The notes under the pieces: model-generated
Databases searched by the model: none
What the model was told of the DNA's origin: nothing
What the model saw: only the letters and a program-made list of their open reading frames with translations
NCBI GenBank assembly: GCA_033064195.1
Contig: JARBJD010000398.1
Span: forward strand, 1 to 61,831
Source: Blattamonas nauphoetae
Lineage: Eukaryota; Preaxostyla; Oxymonadida
Reading direction: 5' to 3'
DNA length: 61,831 bases
In this document: positions 20,569 through 30,800 of the stretch, one piece after another
Layout of the letters: the number at the start of each line of letters is the position of its first letter
Position numbering within the stretch: position 1 is the first letter of the stretch
Translations under genes and position numbers: made by a program

Positions 20569-21549
20569 ATGAAGTGGATCCCGACGAATCAATGCAAAGC
20601 CGATACTTTGGCCCATCCCTTCCTCTCACTTGTGTCAATGGTCAGAGGTGTCTGCACATTTGATGAAGAACTCCTTCAAAAAGCATCAAAGTTACTTTCC
20701 TCGATTCACCAGAATCTCAGCAACTTTTCTCTTTCCGATGATTTCTTAAAGGCCGTTGGACACAACTCTCCTAATCCCGCTGCAGTGTTTATCGATTCGA
20801 TGATTGTGCTGTTATCGTCATCACATCAATCGATATTCAGAGATACTCTCCAATTCATCTGCGATTTCCTCAAACTCTGTTCTTGGTCAAATCAACTGGC
20901 CGTAGTCTCCTCCAAACTCGTTCCCAGAATGCTCTCGACACCTCACTTGCGAGATCTGTCTGTGATTGGGGATCAGGGCATGCTGAAGGTCATTCTGGCA
21001 ATTTTTCAATGTTGTATCAGACTCGCCTTCCCCGACATCATCCCATACCTTTGCACCACTTCAGACATTTTCCCTGAGTCAATTCGAGCTGTGGTGCTTC
21101 ATGAAGTGTTCATGCCAATGGAACTATCAATTGTCCAGATCAGTAGCAATTGTCACCTCTCATCGTGGATCGGGGAATACACAGACACATTCCGATTGCT
21201 GATCGCAATCTTCGATTTGAGTGCATCTCACCAACCAACATTGAATTTCCTTTGTTCTTCTCACATCCCAATGATCTACCAATCACTTTTCTCTCAAGTC
21301 GAACACGAACGCAACAACTCATTCATCATCTGGCTCATGTCCAGCACTATCAGCAAATGGAAGAGCAATGGATCCAAAACTTGGCGCAGAGGGAGAATCT
21401 TGTTGCAGACACTGGAACAGGAAGGGGTCAGAGATGAAATCGAACTCACACTTCAACAAGAAAAATCTTCGAAGAGTGGAAAGGATGTGATGACAGACTC
21501 GTTATGGCTCATAAATAGATTGGGAATGAACTCTCCCCTGCCAGAATAG
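20569..21549 (+). CDS. ~365-residue helical family protein, copy e (intact, start uncertain)
   Basis: The open frame runs from 20428, but residues 1-39 of that frame are the antisense of copy d's N-terminus and cannot be ancestral. Family similarity starts at IDPEYSPFMKW, so the ATG at 20569 is the most conservative start and matches copy g (23400). It contains LSLVSMVRGVCTFDEELLQK, FLKAVGHNSPNPAAVFIDSM, LVPRMLSTPHLRDLSVIGDQ, HEVFMPMELSIVQIS, SHQPTLNFLCSSHIP, RRGRILLQTLEQEG and ends LGMNSPLPE. Its promoter-side spacer, present between copies f and g, is missing here (see findings), so it may use the longer hybrid start or be unexpressed. Confidence 0.7.
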   Translation: MKWIPTNQCKADTLAHPFLSLVSMVRGVCTFDEELLQKASKLLSSIHQNLSNFSLSDDFLKAVGHNSPNPAAVFIDSMIVLLSSSHQSIFRDTLQFICDFLKLCSWSNQLAVVSSKLVPRMLSTPHLRDLSVIGDQGMLKVILAIFQCCIRLAFPDIIPYLCTTSDIFPESIRAVVLHEVFMPMELSIVQISSNCHLSSWIGEYTDTFRLLIAIFDLSASHQPTLNFLCSSHIPMIYQSLFSQVEHERNNSFIIWLMSSTISKWKSNGSKTWRRGRILLQTLEQEGVRDEIELTLQQEKSSKSGKDVMTDSLWLINRLGMNSPLPE

Positions 21550-21905
21550 ATGACTCGTGACACGAAAAGAACTCTGTCGCCTTCATTCCACATTTCACTC
21601 GATGTTCAGATGACATCACATGCTGACCCTTCAATGCTTCCCACTCGCTCTGTGTTGACACTTTGGTGTGCTCCATTCTCCTTTCTCATTCTCGTCTTTG
21701 ACTCTTTCTTTTCGTTCGTTCTCTCCTCTTCCGTTTTCAGGGATTCTGACGTAAGTGACTTCACATCCGCGTTTCTTTCATCCTCTTTTGTTTCCAGGTC
21801 TTTCTGGATCTTCGTTCTCATTCACTTCATCGTTTTTTTACTCGTTTCCTTTATCAATTCCATCCATGTCTCCTTCAATGGACGCTGTCTCCAATTTTTG
21901 ACGTG
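21550..21905 (+). repeat. Repeated linker block R, copy 2
   Basis: Directly follows the stop of copy e and matches 24385-24700 and the reverse complement of 5130-5400. It contains a canonical intron-like segment GTAAGT...TTTCCAG at 21751-21797 (47 bp). In the other copies a beta-helix gene follows; here none does, and an inverted copy of the block begins about 100 bp later. Confidence 0.7.
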
Positions 21906-22009
21906 AAATCTTCCGATACAACCTTTCTTTGATCAATTCCGAAACAATTGTTGCCTAATAGTCTCGAGTTAAGTCGTCAAGTCGAAACAATCATGATGAG
22001 AGTCAATGA

Positions 22010-22150
22010 CGAGAGAAAAGAATTGAGAAAGGAGCACATTAAAGTGTCAACACAGAGCGCGTGGGAAGCATTGAAGGGTCAGCATGTGATATCATCAGAT
22101 CATCGAGTGAAATGTGAAATGTTGATGACATCGTTCTATTCGTGCACCGT
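22010..22150 (-). repeat. Repeated linker block R, copy 3 (inverted, partial)
   Basis: The sequence AAAGTGTCAACACAGAGCG to about 22140 is the reverse complement of the first part of block R. It lies just past the stop of minus-strand copy f and faces copy 2 head-on. Confidence 0.7.
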
Positions 22151-22155
22151 GTAAC

Positions 22156-23208
22156 CTATTCTGGACGAGGGGAGTTCAGTCCCAACTTGTTCAGGAGATT
22201 GAATGAATAGAACCTGACACACTTCCCCCCTCCCGATATCTTATCGTGAAACAGGATTTGTTCGATTCCTTCAAAGAACCCTTCCTGTTCCTGTGTCTGC
22301 AGCAGTATTCTTCCTCTGCACCAAGTTTCACCTCCATCTTTCTTCCATTCGTCGATATTGTTGGACATGAGTCCGATGACGAATTGGTTGTTGCGTTCGT
22401 GTTCGTTTTGAGAGAGAAGTGATTGGATGACAATTGGGATGCGAGAAGAACAAACGAAATCCAATGTTGGTTGGTGGAAGGGACTCAATTTCAAAATATG
22501 TGTCATCAATCCCATAGTTGAACTCCATTCATCGTTCCACGACAAAAAGTGATGATTGCGACTGATCTGGACGAGAGATGGTTCCATTGGCATCAGCACT
22601 TCATGCAACACCACATCTCGGACTGATTGAGGGTCAAGACCGACATCGGTGGAGAGACAATGAAGATAGCCGGCTGTGGAGAGCCTGACAATTGTGTGGA
22701 CAATCTCGATCAAGTCGTTCAGGATACAATTATCCTCAACCAATGAGAGAGCTCGGCAGTGAGGTGAGGACGGGATTCTGGGAATGAGGCTGGATGACAC
22801 AATGGCCAGGCGGGTTGACAGTGGACACCAATTCAGACATGTGTGGATGAATGTCAGAGTGCCCTTGAATATTGAGTGATGGGAGGAAAATAAGAGCACA
22901 GTCATCGAATCCACCAAAGTTGGGATGGCATTGGAGGATTCCTTTCCAATGGCTCTCAAAAAACAATCGAAGTCCTTTTCTCGCTTGAAAAGCTGCTTTC
23001 TCGAAGAGAGGAACTTTGATGCTTTGTTAACTAGTTCCCCATCAAAGACATAGCCATCTCTAACCATCGAACCAAGAGAGATGAAGACTCGTCCAGCAGA
23101 ATCAACTGTGAGTGGGTCAGTTGGATTCCATTTCAGGAACGGAGAGTATTCGGGATCTATCAGGTAACAATGAGAATGAGGAGACCGGAGACCTTCTGAG
23201 GAGATCAT
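22156..23208 (-). CDS. ~365-residue helical family protein, copy f (intact)
   Basis: A complete 350-residue frame starting MISSEGLRSPHSHCYLIDPE, the best-defined start in the family. It carries all family landmarks: LGSMVRDGYVFDGELVNKAS, FLRAIGKESSNAIPTLVDSM, LIPRIPSSPHCRALSLVED, LHEVLMPMEPSLVQISRNHH, FHQPTLDFVCSSRIP, RGRILLQTQEQEGFFEGIEQ and the terminus LGLNSPRPE. It is the partner of copy g in a divergent pair separated by 191 bp. There is no recognisable enzymatic motif; it is predicted to be cytosolic because a signal peptide and membrane segments are absent. Confidence 0.78.
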   Translation of the reverse strand: MISSEGLRSPHSHCYLIDPEYSPFLKWNPTDPLTVDSAGRVFISLGSMVRDGYVFDGELVNKASKFLSSRKQLFKREKDFDCFLRAIGKESSNAIPTLVDSMTVLLFSSHHSIFKGTLTFIHTCLNWCPLSTRLAIVSSSLIPRIPSSPHCRALSLVEDNCILNDLIEIVHTIVRLSTAGYLHCLSTDVGLDPQSVRDVVLHEVLMPMEPSLVQISRNHHFLSWNDEWSSTMGLMTHILKLSPFHQPTLDFVCSSRIPIVIQSLLSQNEHERNNQFVIGLMSNNIDEWKKDGGETWCRGRILLQTQEQEGFFEGIEQILFHDKISGGGKCVRFYSFNLLNKLGLNSPRPE

Positions 23209-23399
23209 CTGTGTGTGTCCTTTATCGGATTGTGAGGATTGTTCACACCTTTATTTGCTCAAACAGATCGTCCCATTGATTGGTGTTCTGTGTTGCTGCT
23301 TTTTCTTCGCAAACTCCACACTTTCCAAATGATCTCTGTTGACGGTCTCCAGCTTCACTTTCTCACTATGTTCTGATTGATCCAGAATATTCTCCATTT
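23209..23399. promoter_or_regulatory. Shared spacer between divergent copies f and g
   Basis: 191 bp between the two start codons. Its left ~20 bp match the corresponding place between copies d and e, which then lack the next 147 bp. It presumably holds both promoters, but no defined element can be named. Immediately upstream of copy g's ATG the frame encodes SPASLSHYVLIDPEYSPF, like the N-terminus of copies d and f, so copy g may have lost its start or may begin in an unseen upstream exon. Confidence 0.45.
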
Positions 23400-24380
23400 A
23401 TGAAGTGGATACCGACGCTCCAACGCAAAGCCGATACTTTGGCACGTCCCTTCCTCTCACTTGTGTCGATGGTCAGAGATGGCTGCAAATTTAATGAGGA
23501 GCTTCTTCAAAAAGCATCAAAGTTCCTTTCTTCGATTCGCCAGAAGTTCAACGCCTTATCTCTTTCCGACAATTTTGTAAAGGCTGTTGGACACAACTCT
23601 CCTAATCCTTCTGCAGTGTTTATAGATTCGATGATTGTCCTGTTATTTTCGTCACATCCATCAATTTTCCGTGATTCTCTGTCTCTCATTTCCACCTGTA
23701 TTCTGTATTGCTCATCTTCAACTCGCCTGGACCTTGTGTCTTCCAACATCATTCCCAGAATGCTCTCGACACCTCTCTTACAAGATCTTTCTGTGGTCGA
23801 TGATCAGGATGTCATGAACGATGTCCTCGAGCTTTTTAAGTGGTGCATCCGACTCACCGCCACTGACGCTGTTCAATTCGTCTGGACCCCTTCCGACACT
23901 GAAACTGATTCAATTCGAGATGTGGTATTGCATGAAGTGTTGATCCCAATCGAACCATCTCTCGTCCAGATTTACCACAATCCTCACGTCTTGTCGTGGA
24001 TCAGAGTCTCTCAGAAACGAGTTGTATTGCTGGTTGACATCATTGGAATGAGTGCCTTCCACCAACCAACACTGGATGTCATTCGTTCATCACAGATCCC
24101 AATACTCTTCCAGTTGCGTTTCTCAAAAGTGGAAAACGAAAACACCAATGCCTTCATCCTCGAACTCGTGTGTCAAACCATCCGTACATGGAAGAACAAT
24201 GGAGCGGACACTTGGCGAAGAGGAAGAATATTGATGCAAAAACCAGAACAAGAAGGGTTCGGAGATCGAATCGAACTAACACTGCAACACGACACGGTTT
24301 TGAGAGGTGGGTGGTGGGTGAAGTCGTATTCATTCGAAATCATGAACAATTTGGGAATGAACTCTTGTTTACCGAATTAG
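23400..24380 (+). CDS. ~365-residue helical family protein, copy g (intact from 23400)
   Basis: A 326-residue frame from ATG 23400 (MKWIPTLQRKADTLARPFLS). It carries LVSMVRDGCKFNEELLQK, FVKAVGHNSPNPSAVFIDSM, IIPRMLSTPLLQDLSVVDDQ, LHEVLIPIEPSLVQIYHNPH, FHQPTLDVIRSSQIPI, RRGRILMQKPEQEGFGDRIE and the terminus LGMNSCLPN. Similarity extends 18 codons upstream without an ATG. It is followed after 4 bp by linker block R and, 490 bp on, by the large beta-helix/pseudokinase gene on the same strand. No function can be assigned. Confidence 0.72.
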   Translation: MKWIPTLQRKADTLARPFLSLVSMVRDGCKFNEELLQKASKFLSSIRQKFNALSLSDNFVKAVGHNSPNPSAVFIDSMIVLLFSSHPSIFRDSLSLISTCILYCSSSTRLDLVSSNIIPRMLSTPLLQDLSVVDDQDVMNDVLELFKWCIRLTATDAVQFVWTPSDTETDSIRDVVLHEVLIPIEPSLVQIYHNPHVLSWIRVSQKRVVLLVDIIGMSAFHQPTLDVIRSSQIPILFQLRFSKVENENTNAFILELVCQTIRTWKNNGADTWRRGRILMQKPEQEGFGDRIELTLQHDTVLRGGWWVKSYSFEIMNNLGMNSCLPN

Positions 24381-24384
24381 ATGA

Positions 24385-24700
24385 CTCCTGACACGAAAAG
24401 AACTCTGTCGCCCAAATCCCACATTTCACTCGATGTTCCGATGACATCACATGCTGACCCTTCACTGCTTACAACTCGCTCTGTGTTGACACTTTGGTGT
24501 GCTCCTGAATCCATTCTTTATTCTCGTCCTTGACTCTTTCTTTTCGCTTCGTTCTTTCCTCATCCGTTTTCATGGAATATGTCGTTTGTGTCTTCATCTA
24601 TGCCCTTCCTCAATCCTCTTTTGTTTCCAGGTGATTCTGGATATTTGTTGTCATCCACATCATCTTTTTCTTTGACTTTCTTTTTTTCATTTCGGCTCTG
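24385..24700 (+). repeat. Repeated linker block R, copy 4
   Basis: Matches 21550-21900 and the reverse complement of 5130-5400. It lies between copy g and the beta-helix/pseudokinase gene, the same order as at 5-6 kb, and ends with a TTTGTTTCCAG-like acceptor. A matching GTAAGT donor is not preserved here. Confidence 0.65.
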
Positions 24701-24872
24701 TTTTCACATGATGAAAGTACTAAATCTCCGTAAAGAACAACGGTCAGAACTAGTGGATGGGAAGAATAATATACAAGGGAGATGGAGCTAACTGTTTCAA
24801 TCTCAATCAGAAAAAGAGCAAACAAAGGGACTTGATCAATCTTCTCGTCACGAACTCGACGAAGTCGAAGTC

Positions 24873-27800
24873 ATGGTTTTTGTTTCCACCCTCATTTTAG
24901 CGCTATGTGACATTTCAAATTCCCCCACCTCCTTTCTCTCGCTTCTAAGCACCAACAATGAAACGAGAATGGAAACTGATTGCCAGAAATCGAACGTATT
25001 GAGACTCGCCGATGATGCCGTGATCTCCTCCAGCATCCAGATCCGATCGGAAGAGATCGCATTAATTGGCAATAGTTCCAGATTACTCTTCCAACACGAC
25101 AACCAACCAAGTTCAGATCGTTGTTCATGGTCTCCGAATGAAACATCAACAAAAGCCGAACCGAAAAAGACCCCAAAAGTGGGTAGTGACGGACTCTCTG
25201 CCGCAGCATTCATGTTTGAGGTGTTTAATAGCACCTTTTCAGTGACCAAAGTCCACGCCATCATGAACTCCGAACGAAATGGGATCTGTTCAGTAACTGG
25301 CTCGACTGTCCGCTTCTCGTCAAGCTCGATCACATCAAATGGCGATTTGTCTCCATTCATGATCACATCATCAGAAAATGAAGGGACGACTTTGGGCTCA
25401 ACCATCGTCCTGGCAGACGTGACGCACCATTCGATGTCGGGCCATGTTGCGCCATTTGTTGGTCTGACCCATCCACAACATCCACTGGTCTCCCCTCGCG
25501 CCATGAAAAGAGGAGATGGGGTGACAAGCCAAGCTGAATGGATCTCGATTGTGGGGACTGGTCTATGGTTCAAATCGAAGGATTTAATTGGAGGAACTGG
25601 CCCTCTGTTCTCGTTCGGCATGACGATACAAGACTCCTCTTTCGCTTCGTCTCGTTGTGGACTTCGAATGGAGACGAGTCTTGTGAGAAGCACTCTTGTG
25701 AATATGACAAGCTCGTCTCGGATGTCACTTGGGATGCAGCAGTTTGGGAGTGGGGTGAACCAGCGAGTGATTGGGAGTTGTGTTGATCAGAGCACAAACC
25801 ACGACAGTGGAACAGGAATGATGTCGCCTCACTTGGGAGGGAATGTGATGTGTCTGAACACCTCCTTCTCGTCCTGCATCCGAACAGAGAACGACGACAC
25901 CAACTTGGAATACTCGTTCGAAAACCGAACCCAAACATCCGATCCCGGTCGTCTGTCCAGTGTAGCATCAGAAGTCACTACAGTCACCTTCTCCCTCTGC
26001 ACATTCAACACGATGACAGTGGCAGCTGGAGCCCAAAATGGTGGCGGCGCGATCTCGCTGAAACTCTCACCGTCCTCCCTCACCATTCGGACTTGCTTCT
26101 TCCTCAAGTGCACCTGCACTGCGCAATGGGACGATGGGGGAGCAGTATTTTTTTCGTGTTCGTCTGGCAGGTATCGCCCAGTGTCTGTCACTCACTCTTC
26201 TTTCACGCAGTGCACTGCCAAAGAATGTGCAGGGACTCTCTGTGTCATATACCCGAAATCGTTGTTGCTGGACAATTGCTTTATCGATTATTCCACAGCG
26301 GAATACGATGGAGCTGCGATTGTCGACTCTGAAAACATCACAATTTCGAACACTGCCTTCGTTGATTGTTCATCCACAAACAGAGGCGGAGCTCTCACGC
26401 TTTTCAATGCGGCCACTCTGTCGATCTCGTTCTGCCAGTTCAGGGGATGCTCGTCAACAAGCCATCCAAACGGAAAGGACATCTATTTCGGCCCCCAATC
26501 AACCCAAATCGACACTTCCAAGATCTCGTCATGTGACACCACTTCAGCAACCCCAAATGTGTGGTTCAACGGGAATTCACAGTCCAGCATTTCGCTTGTA
26601 CCGCGGACCGGCACAACACCAACTGTGAACTCTGTAGTGGTCACGATTGACAACAACGAGGCGACTGTGGTTGTTGAGACGGAGCAAGCGATCAAGGGAA
26701 CGCTGAGTCTTCTGCTCAATGGATCGATTGTTCCTCGACTCGTTCATGTCGTGTTTGGCGACAAACAGACACCATCCACAGTTGGAACAGCTGTGGTGTC
26801 GTCTGGACCGAGAGGGATTCTTCCGAGTGCGTCATACACCCCTCACAAGAGTTCATTCGCAGCCGACCTGTTCCCACCACCAACCGTTCGGACTGCTGAT
26901 GCGTCGCTGAAAGATTGGAACACGACAGAGATTGTTGTGACGGGAGTTAACTTCTGGGAAGAGAATTATTGGATGGTGGTGGAGGGAGGAGGAGAGGAAC
27001 GGAACATCACGCTGACTCGCTCGGACTCGAGAACTCTGACTGGAACAGGACTTCTCTATCCGTCGACCGCAGAAGACCGACTGAAATGGGCAACGGAATA
27101 CGAAGTGATCACAATTATGTCTGTTCCAGGAGGTCAACAGATTGGGGAAGAGGCAACTCTCTCAGGCACAGTGACATTCACGACTCCACACGAAGTGGTT
27201 CGACTGTCAAAAGCTTCTTGCTCGCTGGGAAGAGATCAACAGAAATCAGCATTGGTGACACTGAAAGGAGTGAAGTTGGAAGAAGGAAAAGCCTTCACTG
27301 TGACCGTTCAGAAAAAAGTTGAATCGGCAGCAAATGGTGAAGATATCTTGCTGTCTGGAACTCTTTCTGGTGCTTCGTCATCAACCGAACACACACACTC
27401 TGTTGAGATCTTCGGTGTGTCCAACGCTCCCCTCTCATTCGACACGACATATCTGATCACTGAGTTCAGAATCGATGGTGTGCTCTCAGCTCTTGATTCC
27501 GATGTGACATTCTTCGTTCCTGCTGAACCCGCGCGAATCACGGGAGCGACTTGTTGGCTGAATGGAAAGAAAGACGAGTTGATTGTTGAGCTGCGTGGGA
27601 GTGCATTGTCGTCGAGTTCGGATCTGAGTGTTGTGATGACAGGAACATCACACTCGGTGTCGTCGAGTGGAGGGCTGTTCAACGTGTCATCGACGAAGTG
27701 TTTTGTGAAGTTTTCGATTGGATTGAATGAGGACGAATCACATGTTGTGTTTGGTGGACACTACGATTTGTTGTCAGTTGGATCTGGATCATCGTCAGTG

Positions 27801-30800
27801 ATTGTGACACCTGGTCTCGTCGTCGATGTTGATCATCCTCCCCGCATCGCCTCAATCGTTGTTCCTGAAGAAGTCACCACATCCACTTTCGCTCTTTCAG
27901 TTTCTGGCTCGAATCTGCCGTCTGGCAAAACATACACTGTGACATTGACATCTGACCTCACTTTCGAGATGTTGTTCAGTTCAACCATCGCTGGAGCATC
28001 AACAGTGAAAATTGGAGGAAGTGGACAGGTTCAATACGACACATCATACACAATCAAATCAATCATTCTGAGTGAGAGTGGGAAAGACGACGAGCACATC
28101 CTGTTCTCAGAATTGACATTCAAAACACCGCTGGGGCCAACTCTTTCATCGATTTCGTGTGACTTCGATTCCTCTGATCCAAATTCTGTGAAAGTGTCGT
28201 TCTCAACTGAACGAATGCCAGTTGCTGACTTCAAACTCGCAGTTGAGAATGTGGCCTCGCCCTCTGAGACAGTCGAGTTGACAATCACTTCCAGTGCCCT
28301 CTCGTCTCGATTTGTTGTTGTGAAAGTGTACAAACAGGCCGGCACACTGAAGTATGGAACGAACTATCGAGTGACTCAGATGTGGAGTGGGAGTGTTGTG
28401 GTTGTTCTTGTTGATGACGTCTTTTCGACTCCGCCTGAGCCAATCCGAATCACGTCGGTTTCTTGCTCGCTGGGAGGAGTTCAAGAGAAATCAGCGCTTG
28501 TGTCTCTGAAGGGAGTGAAGTTGGGAGGAGGGATGGAGTTCAACATGACAGTTCAGAAGATGATTGGATCGGCAGCAAGTGGTAAGGATATTGTGCTGTC
28601 TGGAAGACTCTCTGGTGCTTCGTCGTCAACCGATCACATCCACTCTGTTGAGATCTTCGGAATCTCCAACGCTCCCCTCTCATTCGACACGACATATCTG
28701 ATCACAAAATTCGTCGTCAAGGATTCAGTTTCTACTGTTGATGCCGATTCCACTTTCTTAGTTCCTGCTGAACCATCTCGTCTGACATCGCTCGATACTT
28801 CACTTCAATATTCCACAGACGACAAGAATGCGACGATCTCTCTTTCTGGGATTGGGATGGAAGGTGATTACAATCTGACACTCTCTGTGAACTCTACTTC
28901 AACAAACAACGTCACTCTGACAGCCACATTCGATGCCGCTGGACGAGGAGTGGTGACAGCTGTTCTGTTCGACTTGTCAGATTCAGCGATTGTGGATCTG
29001 TCGTACAACACGCGATACGAAGTGGTTGATGTGACCAAAGGATCAAATTCAATTTGGTTCGAGAATGACCTGGCCTTCACAACAATCCCTGTCCCTCCTC
29101 GCCTCGTCTCGATCAGCTTGAGTGAATATGCGATTGGAATGGACTCCGTGGAACTGTCGTTCGACTCGATTGCTCTTCCAAGTGAAGAGACGTTCAAACT
29201 GACGTTGGAATCTGTGCACTCTGATTCGACGACGCCTCATCAGAAAGTGGTCACTCTCGAAACAGATGGATCTGAAGAACTCAAGCGACATCGCGCTGAG
29301 CTGTATCCGTTTGAGACGGAATCAGGAAAGAAGAAGGGACAACTGGAATACGACACGAAATACAAAGTGATTCACTTCACACTTAAATCTACACCAATTC
29401 ATTTTGAAGACATCCCAACACGAATCCAGACACCGATGGAACCAGCTCGCGTTGAGAAGTGCACAAATCGAGTCCTGAACGCAGCTCGCACGGAATTGGT
29501 GGTGTCTCTGGAAGGGAGGAAGCTTCGAGCGAATCTTGGTTTCCTGAGCCTCTCTGCTGAATCTGGGAGCTGGACGTCGATTGGAGAAATCGAGGCAGAT
29601 GATGAAACACACTGCACCGTTCGTTTTCTGACAGCTGACGACGAAGATCCCACTCACATCAAGTTTGGGAAGGAATACACACTGAAGACAGTCTCGACTG
29701 ATGAGACAAACTTTGTTGTGAACGCTGGAATCCGAATTGAAGTTCCCTTCCCACCAAAAGTCACAGATGTGAAGTTCTCTTTCTCCAACTCTCTTCACAC
29801 TACCTGTTTCGTAGTACTGACTGGAGATTATCTGATTGTTGGGAACTCACTGAATGTCACTCTGAGCAACTCGCTCTCCTTCATCGCCACAATCACCTCC
29901 GAAACAGAAGCTCGATCATCAGAGCAGCTGATCGGATGGCCAACGACACTCAAACACAACACTCAATACACAATCACTTCGATCGAAGCGGTGAACGATG
30001 CTGATGGGATGACTGGATTCGATCCATCCATCTCGAACACGACTGGCTCGCTTCCTGATGACGTCGTGATTTTCGTTGATTCTGATTCATCATCAGATTC
30101 GAGTTTATTTTGTGGAGATCGAACACGACCGTGCACAGCGATTGAGGATGGATGGAAGATTGTGGAAGGAGTTGGGATTTCGACATTCTCGATTTCGATT
30201 CTTCACAACACGACAATGACTGAGCAAGTGAAGATCTTGTCTGATCATGAAGTTGTGATTGAATCAAAACCAACAACAAAACCCGAATTATTTTTGTCTC
30301 CATCGTTGTCGTCATTGTCGAAATTGGAAGAAGAAGGAATGGTTGATGTTTGTGGAGGTCGGCTTCGGGTTCATGATGTTGATGTTGTTCTCTCTGACTC
30401 TGCTTCTGTGATCTTCATCCGAATGGTTGGAGGTCACTTGACGATCGAGACCTGTTCACTCATCGGACCGAAAGGAACTTCAACCAGCACCAACATTGAA
30501 TCAAGCGATGATTTGTGTGAGTGGGGCACTGGCGCACTCATCCTGGAAGACTCGACAACAACAATCACATCTACACGACTCACCCATCTGTCGGCTGGGG
30601 CGATCAACATGAAAGGGGGATCGTTGATAGTTGAGACAAGCACTTTCCACGACAACACTCCTCATTCTTCTTCATTCCCCTCTCTTCGCCACAACATTAT
30701 GTGTTTGGAAGGAGGAGAGATTGAAATTGGGAGTCTGAATGGAGGAGATGGAATGGAGACACCGTCAGCGTGGATCTCAGCGGGTGATTGTTCGCTGACA

